From: Anaerolineae bacterium
Lineage (GTDB): Bacteria; Chloroflexota; Anaerolineae; Aggregatilineales; Phototrophicaceae
Length of the DNA stretch: 14,439 nucleotides
Direction: 5' to 3'
Assembly (NCBI GenBank): GCA_025454675.1
Contig: JALONZ010000008.1
Location: forward strand, 1 to 14,439
Made by a program: the position numbers and the translations under genes. Shown here piece by piece: positions 1-6,407 of the stretch. Under the pieces are notes generated by a model that had not been told where the DNA came from, searched no databases, and saw nothing but the letters and a program-made list of their open reading frames with translations. How positions within the stretch are numbered: position 1 is the first letter of the stretch; each line of letters starts with the position of its first letter.

Positions 1-645
1 TTCATGAGGCGCGCCAGGGACGACTTTATCGGATACAGCGCGTATTTTTGCCAGTTCTTCCATCAGGTTAAAATTGGTGTGTAGCCGTCCTGCGGTGTCA
101 ATAATCAAGACATCATAACCACGCGCTTTGGCGGCGGCGGTGGCATCAAACACCAATGCGGCGGGGTCGGCACCCGGTTTGCTGGAGACGACAGGCACAC
201 CCACCCGTTCACCCCACATTTTCAGTTGGTCAATGGCGGCGGCGCGGAATGTATCGCCCGCGGCGAGCATAACCTTACGCTGATTGATGGTATGAAGGCG
301 ATGTGCCAATTTGCCAATCGAAGTTGTTTTGCCACTGCCATTCACACCCACAACCAGCATAATCGAAAGTTCACGCCCACTAATATTCAGCGTGGGGGGT
401 GTTTTTAGGAGTGATGCCATGACATCGCGCAATTGGGTTTGCAGAACATCATTTTTGGTGATGCCCCGCGATTTGAGTTCTTTGATGATTTTTCCGGTTG
501 TCTCGACACCGACATCGGCTTGGATGAGTATGGCTTCAATATCATCCCATGTATCGCTATCTATCTCGCTATTGCCCAGCATATTGGCAATGCGCCCAAA
601 AAATGATTTGCGTGTTTTTGCCATTCCACGATTAAAAATGCCCAA
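1..645 (-). CDS. ftsY: Signal recognition particle receptor FtsY (C-terminus beyond window)
   Basis: FtsY is the SRP-type GTPase that docks ribosome-SRP complexes at the membrane so that membrane proteins are inserted co-translationally. The visible 215 codons hold the N-domain four-helix bundle (about residues 14-85) and most of the GTPase G domain. Visible motifs are the P-loop GVNGSGKTT (about residues 95-103), AAGDTFRAAA and the DTAGRLHTN switch. The rest of the G domain, including the TKxD region, lies outside the window. I chose a TTG start at 645 because an AGAGGG ribosome site sits 6 nt upstream and an in-frame stop lies five codons before it. This adds LGIFNRG ahead of the ATG at 624, typical of short FtsY N-termini. 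There is no long acidic A domain. The gene diverges from moaC. Identity is secure; the exact start is less so. Confidence 0.95.
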   Translation of the reverse strand, partial: MGIFNRGMAKTRKSFFGRIANMLGNSEIDSDTWDDIEAILIQADVGVETTGKIIKELKSRGITKNDVLQTQLRDVMASLLKTPPTLNISGRELSIMLVVGVNGSGKTTSIGKLAHRLHTINQRKVMLAAGDTFRAAAIDQLKMWGERVGVPVVSSKPGADPAALVFDATAAAKARGYDVLIIDTAGRLHTNFNLMEELAKIRAVSDKVVPGAPHE

Positions 646-651
646 AATAAT

Positions 652-657
652 CCCTCT
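652..657 (-). promoter_or_regulatory. ftsY ribosome binding site (supports TTG start)
   Basis: On the minus strand AGAGGG is followed by six bases and then TTG at 645-643. The ATG at 624 has no such site within 10 nt, so the Shine-Dalgarno motif favours the TTG. It starts only 7 bases after the end of the perfect palindrome at 665-684. Confidence 0.55.
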
Positions 658-664
658 TTATCAC

Positions 665-684
665 GGACAGGATATATCCTGTCC
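665..684. repeat. Perfect 20-bp palindrome in the ftsY leader
   Basis: The sequence GGACAGGATATATCCTGTCC equals its own reverse complement over all 20 bases. It lies between the ftsY and moaC starts, immediately upstream of the ftsY ribosome site. As RNA it could form a hairpin in the ftsY leader; as DNA it could be a dimeric repressor site. Its flank (CCTACAA) recalls small dispersed hairpin repeats seen in some Chloroflexota and cyanobacteria, which is an alternative. Function is not known. Confidence 0.75.
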
Positions 685-722
685 CTACAATACAATGGTG
701 CAGGTTGTTTTTACATAGAAAA

Positions 723-736
723 TGCAATTGATTGCA
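723..736. promoter_or_regulatory. Operator-like inverted repeat
   Basis: TGCAAT, two bases, then ATTGCA forms a perfect 6+2+6 inverted repeat in the ftsY/moaC divergent region. The shape fits a helix-turn-helix dimer site, but no regulator gene is visible nearby. Speculative. Confidence 0.3.
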
Positions 737-797
737 CTCTAACATCACATATCTATTATCTATGCTATCATATCCATCCTACAGGGTCAAAACAAGG

Positions 798-815
798 CGA
801 TTAATCGGTTATAAT
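798..815 (+). promoter_or_regulatory. moaC promoter: TATAAT -10 with palindrome in the spacer
   Basis: A consensus -10 hexamer TATAAT lies at 810-815, about 40 bp before the moaC ATG, predicting transcription from about 822. No good -35 is seen at the expected distance (787-792 reads TCAAAA). A 10-bp palindrome CGATTAATCG occupies 798-807, where a bound repressor would block polymerase. The -10 is seen directly; regulation is inferred. Confidence 0.45.
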
Positions 816-854
816 GAAACGCATATATTTGTAACAGCTATTGAGGATGATACG

Positions 855-1340
855 ATGACGGATTCGCTCACGCATTTGGATGCGCGTGGACAGGCTCATA
901 TGGTGGATGTTGGTGATAAACCCGATTCGGAACGGGTGGCGATTGCAGAGGGGTGGGTCTATATGACCCCCGAAACATTGCACAGCATCCGCGAGGGGAA
1001 TATGAAAAAAGGGGATGTGTTGAATACAGCGCGATTGGCTGGAATTATGGGCGCAAAACGCACGTCTGACCTGATTCCGTTGTGTCATCCGATACCTTTA
1101 ACCAAGATTGGTGTTGAACTTGTTATAGATGACGTGCGCCATGCGGTGCATATCCTGGCGACATGTAAAACGATTGGTAAAACGGGTGTTGAAATGGAAG
1201 CCTTAACCGCCGTGAGCGTGACCGCACTGACGATTTATGATATGGCAAAAGCCCTAGACCGCACCATGCGAATCAGCGATATCCGGTTACTGGAAAAGCA
1301 TGGTGGGGTTCATGGCGATTATGTGGCAGAGGATAAATAA
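855..1340 (+). CDS. moaC: Cyclic pyranopterin monophosphate synthase MoaC
   Basis: MoaC acts in molybdenum cofactor synthesis with MoaA, converting the GTP-derived cyclic intermediate to cyclic pyranopterin monophosphate. The protein is 161 residues, the same length as E. coli MoaC. Family signatures are MVDVGDKP near the N-terminus, KKGDVLNTARLAGIMGAKRT, SDLIPLCHPIPL, and GVEMEALTAVSVTALTIYDM toward the C-terminus, where the conserved MEALTAVS segment contributes to the active site. The ATG at 855 is preceded by GAGG at 843-846 (8-nt spacing). The frame is open further upstream, but that part does not resemble MoaC. The stop codon directly abuts the moaDE start, so the two genes are surely co-transcribed. 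No moaA is present here. Confidence 0.97.
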   Translation: MTDSLTHLDARGQAHMVDVGDKPDSERVAIAEGWVYMTPETLHSIREGNMKKGDVLNTARLAGIMGAKRTSDLIPLCHPIPLTKIGVELVIDDVRHAVHILATCKTIGKTGVEMEALTAVSVTALTIYDMAKALDRTMRISDIRLLEKHGGVHGDYVAEDK

Positions 1341-2060
1341 ATGCAGGTGAATATACTGCTATTTGCGACCCTAAAAGACCGTGCAGGCAAATCACGGCTT
1401 GTTTTGGATGTACCCGATAACGCGACCATCCTCACAGTACGAAATGTATTAAGTGAGGCTTATCCAGAGATGGAGGTCAATGTAGAATTAGCCATTGCCG
1501 CATTAAATCAAGAATTTGCGGTGGATACAGATGTTGTCCGTGCGGGTGATGAGATTGCATTTTTCCCACCAGTAAGTGGTGGCAATCATCCCCCCGAAAT
1601 TTTTCGGTTGGCAGATGCCCCAGTGAATCATGATGAGATTGTCGCCAGTATCACCACACCAGACACGGGCGCAGTCTGTTTATTCAGTGGGATGGTGCGC
1701 GGAAAAACCGAAAAAGAGGGGCATTTGCCCAACACAATGGCGCTGGAATATGAGGCATATGCGCCGATGGCATTGGCAAAAATGAAACAAGTGGCAGATG
1801 AAATTCGTACACGATGGACAGGCGTGATTGGTATTGCCATTGTGCAACGAATTGGGCAATTGCGCGTGGGCGAAAACACGGTGCTGATTGCTTGTTCATC
1901 GGCGCATCGGGATGATGGCTGTTTTGAAGCCGCCCGTTATGGTATTGATAGGCTTAAAGAAATTGTGCCTGTGTGGAAAAAAGAAATTGGCGAAGATGGT
2001 GCGGTTTGGATTGAAGGGGACTACATGCCAACCGTGCAGGATAAATATACAGCAACTTAA
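1341..2060 (+). CDS. Fused molybdopterin synthase, MoaD-MoaE
   Basis: This 239-residue protein joins the small and large subunits of molybdopterin synthase, which puts two sulfurs into cyclic pyranopterin monophosphate. Residues 1-81 are MoaD, a ubiquitin-fold sulfur carrier ending in PPVSGG with the diglycine at 80-81. Residues about 87-235 are MoaE, with SSAHR (His189, Arg190) and RLKEIVPVWKKE, whose Lys206 and Lys213 match the catalytic lysines 119 and 126 of E. coli MoaE. In separate MoaD the diglycine must be a free C-terminus to be thiocarboxylated. Here it is internal, as in mycobacterial MoaX, which is cleaved after the diglycine. A similar cleavage is inferred. An AGAGGA site precedes the ATG, which starts directly after the moaC stop. 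Confidence 0.95.
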   Translation: MQVNILLFATLKDRAGKSRLVLDVPDNATILTVRNVLSEAYPEMEVNVELAIAALNQEFAVDTDVVRAGDEIAFFPPVSGGNHPPEIFRLADAPVNHDEIVASITTPDTGAVCLFSGMVRGKTEKEGHLPNTMALEYEAYAPMALAKMKQVADEIRTRWTGVIGIAIVQRIGQLRVGENTVLIACSSAHRDDGCFEAARYGIDRLKEIVPVWKKEIGEDGAVWIEGDYMPTVQDKYTAT

Positions 2061-2070
2061 CAACAAATGC

Positions 2071-2176
2071 GCCCCCATCCCCAACCCTTCCCCCACTTCG
2101 TAGAGGAAGGGAGTAATACCAAAACCTGTTTTGTTCCCCCTCTCCATATAATGGGAAGGGGGTTAGGGGGTGGGGC
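2071..2176. repeat. Composite inverted repeat, G/C-run type, after the moa operon
   Basis: Outer arms at about 2071-2094 and 2153-2176 are imperfect reverse complements made of C-runs and G-runs. Inside are two local hairpins: CCCTTCC (2085-2091) with GGAAGGG (2105-2111), and CCCCCTCTCCAT (2137-2148) with ATGGGAAGGGGG (2151-2162, two mismatches). The whole can fold as a branched or long hairpin. A T-rich stretch follows at 2191-2207. It resembles dispersed intergenic repeats known from Chloroflexota and cyanobacterial genomes. It probably also ends moa transcription, since fabF has its own ribosome site downstream. Confidence 0.75.
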
Positions 2177-2227
2177 TAATACTTACCAATCTTTTTTATT
2201 ATTTTTTGTAAGAGGGAGTTCATCATC

Positions 2228-3472
2228 ATGACCAGACGAGTCGTTATCACGGGGGTAGGGGCGTTATGTGGGGTTGGCAATACGGCAAATCACGCATGGG
2301 ATTCAATCAAGAAGGGTATCTCTGGGGCAGATAAAATCACCCGTTATGATGCCAGCAATCATCATGTGCAAATTGCTTGTGAAATTAAAAATTGGAATGC
2401 GGGCGATTTTATTTCTGCCAAAGAATTGCGTCGTCATGACCGTTATCAACATTATGCGTTTGCTGTATCCAAAGAGGCACTCGACCAAGCGGGTTGGGAT
2501 TTGACCACCGAAGAAGAACGCGCCCGCACCAGTGTGGTGGTTGGGTCATCGGTTGGTGGGGTAGAAAGTCACCGCGAAAATGCCATTATTGTGCATGAGA
2601 CGGGAGACTTGCGTAAAATTAGCCCGTTTGGGATTCCGATGTTTGTCGCCAATGGTGCAAGCAATATGATTAGTATTCATGTTGGCGCTCATGGACCCAC
2701 ACAAACCTTAGTCTCGGCGTGTGCCACAGGTGCGGATTGCATCGGCTATGCGTTTGACCTCATCCGCATGGGGAAAATTGACCGCGCTATCGCAGGATGT
2801 AGTGAAGCACCGATTTCGGATTTGGGGATTGGTGGATTTGACCGCATCGGCGCGGCATCGCGTAATAATGATGACCCCAAAGGTGCAATGCGCCCTTTTG
2901 CCAAAGACCGCACAGGTTTGGTATTTGGTGAAGGCGCGGGTGTGTTGGTGATGGAAGAATATGAAAGCGCCAAAAAACGCGGGGCGGTGATTTTGGCGGA
3001 ACTGTGCGGATATGCGGCAACATCGGATGCCTATCATCTGACCGCGCCTGACCCAAATGCACTCGGTGCGGTGCGGGCGATGCGCTTGGCGTTGGAATCG
3101 GCGGGGATTAATGCTGACCAAATAGACCATATCAACGCACATGGCACAGCCACCACGCTCAATGACCCGATGGAGACCAAAGCTATGAAGCAAGTTTTTG
3201 GGGAACATGCGTATAATATTGCTATCAGTGGCACAAAAAGCATGACCGGGCATGGAATGGGCATGACTGCGGCGCTGGAAGCCGTGTTTTGTGTGATGGC
3301 GCTCCGTGACCAAATTGCCCCGCCGACCATCAATTTATATGAAAAAGACCCTGAATGTGACCTTGATTATGTGCCATTGGTGGCGCGTGAAGTGGAAATG
3401 ACATATGCCATGAGCAATGCTTTTGGGTTTGGTGGGCATAATGCGTCGTTGGTGTTCAAAAAGGCTGAATAA
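2228..3472 (+). CDS. fabF: Beta-ketoacyl-ACP synthase II (FabF)
   Basis: FabF condenses malonyl-ACP with an acyl-ACP in the elongation cycle of fatty acid synthesis in the cytoplasm. At 414 residues it is within one of E. coli FabF. The Cys-His-His triad is visible: Cys165 in SACATG, His305 in NAHGTAT and His342 in TKSMTGH, with Lys337. NAFGFGGHN (398-406) carries the gatekeeper Phe402. SDAYHLTAPDP (266-276) is the typical FabF loop. The cysteine active site distinguishes it from the KSQ and chain-length-factor variants. GAGGGAG at 2212-2218 lies 9 nt before the ATG. No acyl carrier protein, fabD or fabG gene is adjacent. Its TAA overlaps the rnc ATG by one base, so translation is probably coupled. 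Confidence 0.96.
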   Translation: MTRRVVITGVGALCGVGNTANHAWDSIKKGISGADKITRYDASNHHVQIACEIKNWNAGDFISAKELRRHDRYQHYAFAVSKEALDQAGWDLTTEEERARTSVVVGSSVGGVESHRENAIIVHETGDLRKISPFGIPMFVANGASNMISIHVGAHGPTQTLVSACATGADCIGYAFDLIRMGKIDRAIAGCSEAPISDLGIGGFDRIGAASRNNDDPKGAMRPFAKDRTGLVFGEGAGVLVMEEYESAKKRGAVILAELCGYAATSDAYHLTAPDPNALGAVRAMRLALESAGINADQIDHINAHGTATTLNDPMETKAMKQVFGEHAYNIAISGTKSMTGHGMGMTAALEAVFCVMALRDQIAPPTINLYEKDPECDLDYVPLVAREVEMTYAMSNAFGFGGHNASLVFKKAE

Positions 3473-4218
3473 TGGATTTAGATGCACTTCAAAGACGCTT
3501 GGGTGTGTGGTTTGATGACCAAGCCATGCTCCTGCAAGCCCTCACACACCGTTCTTATAGCAATGATATGGGGGAGGCAATCCCCCATTATGAACGGCTG
3601 GAATATTTGGGCGATGCCGTCCTCGATTTTTTGGCGGCGGATTTTGTATATGTCCAATTCCCTGATGTTGCAGAGGGTGAACTCACGCGGTTTAAATCGG
3701 CATTGGTCAAAACCGAAGCGTTAGCGCAATTGGCGCAGGTGTATGGTTTGGGCGATTACATCCGCATGAGCAAAGGCGATGAATTGGCGGGTGGGCGCAC
3801 ACGCACCAGTTTGTTATGCGATGTGTTTGAGGCGGTTATAGGCGCAATGTATATCCAAAAAGGGCTGGATGTGGTGAGGCAATTCATCATGCCACTGCTG
3901 ATTGCGCGTAAAAATGTTATTGTGGATGAAACCGTGAGCAAATCGCCTCGTAGCCGTTTTCAAGAATGGGCAGAAGCCACTTTTGGCATCACCCCGCGTT
4001 TTGATGTGGTGAATATCGGCGGTTTGGCACATTCACCCGATTATGAAGTGGCGGTGTATTTGAATGACCAATTCATCACCACAGGGCATGGGCAAAGCAA
4101 ACGCACTGCCGCGCAGGATGCCGCCCAAAATGCCCTGTTGATGGTGGAACTGAATCACCCTAGTTTAGCCGTAAAACCATCCGCACAGGCAGGTGGTCAG
4201 AAGCCCGACGGGGAATAA
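3472..4218 (+). CDS. rnc: Ribonuclease III
   Basis: RNase III cuts double-stranded RNA in rRNA processing and mRNA turnover. The 248-residue protein has the catalytic domain at about 1-150 and a double-stranded-RNA-binding domain at about 158-227. The signature ERLEYLGDAV gives Glu41, Glu44 and Asp48; CDVFEA gives Asp117 and Glu120; these match the E. coli metal-binding residues. The C-terminal domain begins SPRSRFQEWAEA and ends with GQSKRTAAQDAAQNALL. The start overlaps the fabF stop (TAATG). The last ~20 residues (HPSLAVKPSAQAGGQKPDGE) lie beyond the conserved fold. They are encoded opposite the 3' end of the convergent membrane-EEP gene, so this tail is probably shaped by the other strand. 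Active-site residues are intact. Confidence 0.97.
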   Translation: MDLDALQRRLGVWFDDQAMLLQALTHRSYSNDMGEAIPHYERLEYLGDAVLDFLAADFVYVQFPDVAEGELTRFKSALVKTEALAQLAQVYGLGDYIRMSKGDELAGGRTRTSLLCDVFEAVIGAMYIQKGLDVVRQFIMPLLIARKNVIVDETVSKSPRSRFQEWAEATFGITPRFDVVNIGGLAHSPDYEVAVYLNDQFITTGHGQSKRTAAQDAAQNALLMVELNHPSLAVKPSAQAGGQKPDGE

Positions 4219-6280
4219 TCAGCCGTTCTGTATCGGGGAAAACAACGGTCACTTCGCTCACTGCGAAAATATCACTTTCCCATGCCCATAAATAATCTAA
4301 CCGCGCCCGCAAACCCGTGCGGATGAAAGTCACGGTTGTTTCTGGGGTGTCATCTGCCAAGTAATCGGTGAATCCGCTATCGGTCATATTGCGGATAATA
4401 TCCGAGCTGGGGATGTTGTTGAATGTCCCGCCGATGATGCGCCGACCAATCCCGCCATCTTGGGCGATATGGGTGTTCACGAGCGAAAAAATTTGCAATA
4501 GTTGTTCGCGTTGCCCGCGTTCCAAATCGGCTAGGCTTACCAACCCGCCTGTATCGAGTAACGGGTCTAGCCACAGGTTATAAACCGTGATGACATTGGC
4601 ATCGGGGCGAATTTGCACCCGTTGTAGACCGGTTTGTGTGGCGACACTGTTTTGGAGGGGGTAGCCATCCGCGAATACAATCGGCACTCTGGATAAAACC
4701 GCCAAGCCTTGTATACCTTCATTGGTCGGATAGAAACGCACATCCATTTTGAGCCGTCTGGCGAGCCATAAGGCTTGGTCTACACCGAAACTGGTCATGC
4801 GCCCCACTTCCACCTCTTGCAACAAGACCACATCCGCCGCGCTAAACTCGATGGTGTTCGCCATGAGCGCGAGGTCGGGATAGAAAAATTCGTTGTATCC
4901 GCTATGGATGTTATAGGTGAGTACCAATAATTGGTCGGGGTTCAATTTGGGTTCGATGATGGGCGGACGGGCAAAATAACCTGCGCCCGCGCTCATGCCG
5001 ATTGTCAGCCCAAGCGCCAAAACCGATAACACAGAATTGCCACCCGCCCATGCAATCCGCCTGCGTGTTTGGACGATAGGTAAGCAGGCAACGAATACCG
5101 CGAGGAGCAATAAGCCTAAGCCGAACCCCCGAAAACCGCGCAATAATGGCGGTATAATCGGATTCAATACATCAAGCGGTTGGGCAAAATTTCGCACGAA
5201 GGCATATTCATAGGTGAAAATATCGCCAACATATAGCAGGGCAAAGAATAATACCCCAAAAATCACCCATAACCCGCCTAAACTGCGTTCTTTTTGTGCT
5301 TTAGGACGAATGAGCCACCACCACAATAAACTCACGATGAATTGGGCAAGAACCAGCGCAATCCCCGCGACTAAGCCTGTTAAGCGTGTGCCGATGACGA
5401 TGAATAACATGGCAGTGAGCATCCACACCCAACCGCGCACACCTGCATCGAATAAGCCGATGAATCTGCGGGCATAATGACGGGTGGCGGGGAGTAGGGG
5501 GAGTAGGGTGGCGACCATTGTCGGTGCGACCAAGAGGGTGTAATCGCTACTAGACCGTCCTGCGATGGCATTGGGTAGGGCGAGCAAAGAAAGTTGCAAA
5601 AACAGCAACGCGCCAAATCCCAAACCGCCCCAAAATGTGATGAGGGATTGGTCGGCAGAGACTTCTTGCGCGGTGGGTTTATTAATCGGTTGGCTGAGGT
5701 GAGCAATGGCGCTGATGACAACTGTGACGATGGATAAAATCAGTTGCACATTCAGATAATTCGCGCCCCATGATGGGTCTAGGGTGTTGCCATAAGCGCG
5801 GAAGATTTGGTCTATGGCGAAAGCGAGAATCATCATCGGCGCAAAAATGCGTCCACGATGGCGGATGACCATCACGATATACAATAAGCCACCCCCCAAG
5901 ACCAACGCCGCGCCCGTCATATCGGGGCGTAGTAGCTCCATATTCGCCAGCATCCAATAACGCCCAAATGCGGTGATGCCTGCCGCGATGATGATAATCG
6001 GGCGCAACCCTGCGAGGAAAATCCCCAATGCAGGCAACGCCAACATATACACCAAAAATGTGGCTTCGGCGTTGGCGGTAGCTGGATTGACCAAACCGAT
6101 GAGGGTGGGGTCAAGTTGAGCGGGATTGATGGTGGGGAATAGGCTGGCGCTCCCCAGACGGGCATATAATTCACCTAGCACGAAGCGCAAGGCTTGTATA
6201 AAGAATAATCCGACCAGTGTCGCCTCTATCAGGGCGAAAAAAGGGTGATTTGTGGTTAGAAATGACCGTAAGCGACGCAT
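4160..6280 (-). CDS. Polytopic membrane protein with C-terminal endonuclease/exonuclease/phosphatase (EEP) domain
   Basis: The 706-residue protein begins with about a dozen hydrophobic helices (residues 16-435), followed by a soluble EEP-fold domain (about 450-706). EEP landmarks are TYNIHSG (Asn457), LLQEVE (Glu489), GLAVLSRVPI, RLDYLW (Asp662) and ASDHLPV (Asp695, His696). Two expected active-site residues are changed: the GDFN motif reads GGTFN (Thr619 for Asp, Asn621 kept), and the usual NTHL His is Trp570 in YNLWLD. It may therefore be catalytically impaired, or bind rather than cleave a phosphodiester or phospholipid. Eukaryotic Cwh43 has a similar membrane-plus-EEP plan, but no homology is claimed. 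AAGGA at 6288-6292 lies 7 nt before the ATG. Its 3' end overlaps rnc by 59 bp in convergent orientation. Substrate unknown. Confidence 0.85.
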   Translation of the reverse strand: MRRLRSFLTTNHPFFALIEATLVGLFFIQALRFVLGELYARLGSASLFPTINPAQLDPTLIGLVNPATANAEATFLVYMLALPALGIFLAGLRPIIIIAAGITAFGRYWMLANMELLRPDMTGAALVLGGGLLYIVMVIRHRGRIFAPMMILAFAIDQIFRAYGNTLDPSWGANYLNVQLILSIVTVVISAIAHLSQPINKPTAQEVSADQSLITFWGGLGFGALLFLQLSLLALPNAIAGRSSSDYTLLVAPTMVATLLPLLPATRHYARRFIGLFDAGVRGWVWMLTAMLFIVIGTRLTGLVAGIALVLAQFIVSLLWWWLIRPKAQKERSLGGLWVIFGVLFFALLYVGDIFTYEYAFVRNFAQPLDVLNPIIPPLLRGFRGFGLGLLLLAVFVACLPIVQTRRRIAWAGGNSVLSVLALGLTIGMSAGAGYFARPPIIEPKLNPDQLLVLTYNIHSGYNEFFYPDLALMANTIEFSAADVVLLQEVEVGRMTSFGVDQALWLARRLKMDVRFYPTNEGIQGLAVLSRVPIVFADGYPLQNSVATQTGLQRVQIRPDANVITVYNLWLDPLLDTGGLVSLADLERGQREQLLQIFSLVNTHIAQDGGIGRRIIGGTFNNIPSSDIIRNMTDSGFTDYLADDTPETTVTFIRTGLRARLDYLWAWESDIFAVSEVTVVFPDTERLIIPRRASDHLPVRMVLRLN

Positions 6281-6314
6281 TTATCCGTCCTTATTTAAGT
6301 TTCGGTAAAGAAAG

Positions 6315-6345
6315 TTGCTCATAAACACACTTTTGGGTGTATAAT
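6315..6345 (+). promoter_or_regulatory. Promoter of the amidohydrolase-CYTH gene
   Basis: TATAAT at 6340-6345 is a perfect -10, with TTGCTC at 6315-6320 as a fair -35 and a rather long 19-bp spacer. It predicts a start near 6352 and a leader of about 55 nt containing the hairpin at 6372-6390. The site lies between two divergent genes. Confidence 0.5.
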
Positions 6346-6371
6346 CTCACAAATTTATCACAAGAAAAATT

Positions 6372-6390
6372 GGGTGCAATGGTAGCACCC
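6372..6390 (+). promoter_or_regulatory. Leader hairpin ahead of the amidohydrolase ribosome site
   Basis: GGGTGC (6372-6377), a 7-nt loop AATGGTA and GCACCC (6385-6390) make a perfect 6-bp stem ending 5 nt before GGAG at 6396-6399. No T-tract follows, so it is not a terminator. It could affect ribosome access or mRNA stability. It matches no riboswitch class I recognise. Confidence 0.45.
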
Positions 6391-6395
6391 CGATT

Positions 6396-6399
6396 GGAG
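6396..6399 (+). promoter_or_regulatory. Ribosome binding site supporting a TTG start
   Basis: GGAG followed by 8 nt precedes TTG at 6408-6410. The next in-frame ATG (16th codon) lies inside the conserved first strand of the amidohydrolase fold, so TTG is the credible start. Confidence 0.65.
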
Positions 6400-6407
6400 T
6401 ATATCAC

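Noticed and set aside
732..854. N-terminal extension of moaC to an ATG at 732
   Set aside because: It would add 41 residues unlike MoaC and cross the TATAAT promoter. The ATG at 855 has GAGG upstream and gives the normal family length.
2708..3313. 201-codon open frame antisense to fabF
   Set aside because: It lies wholly inside a well-supported fabF, is rich in Arg, His and Cys as shadow frames are, and has no recognisable domain.
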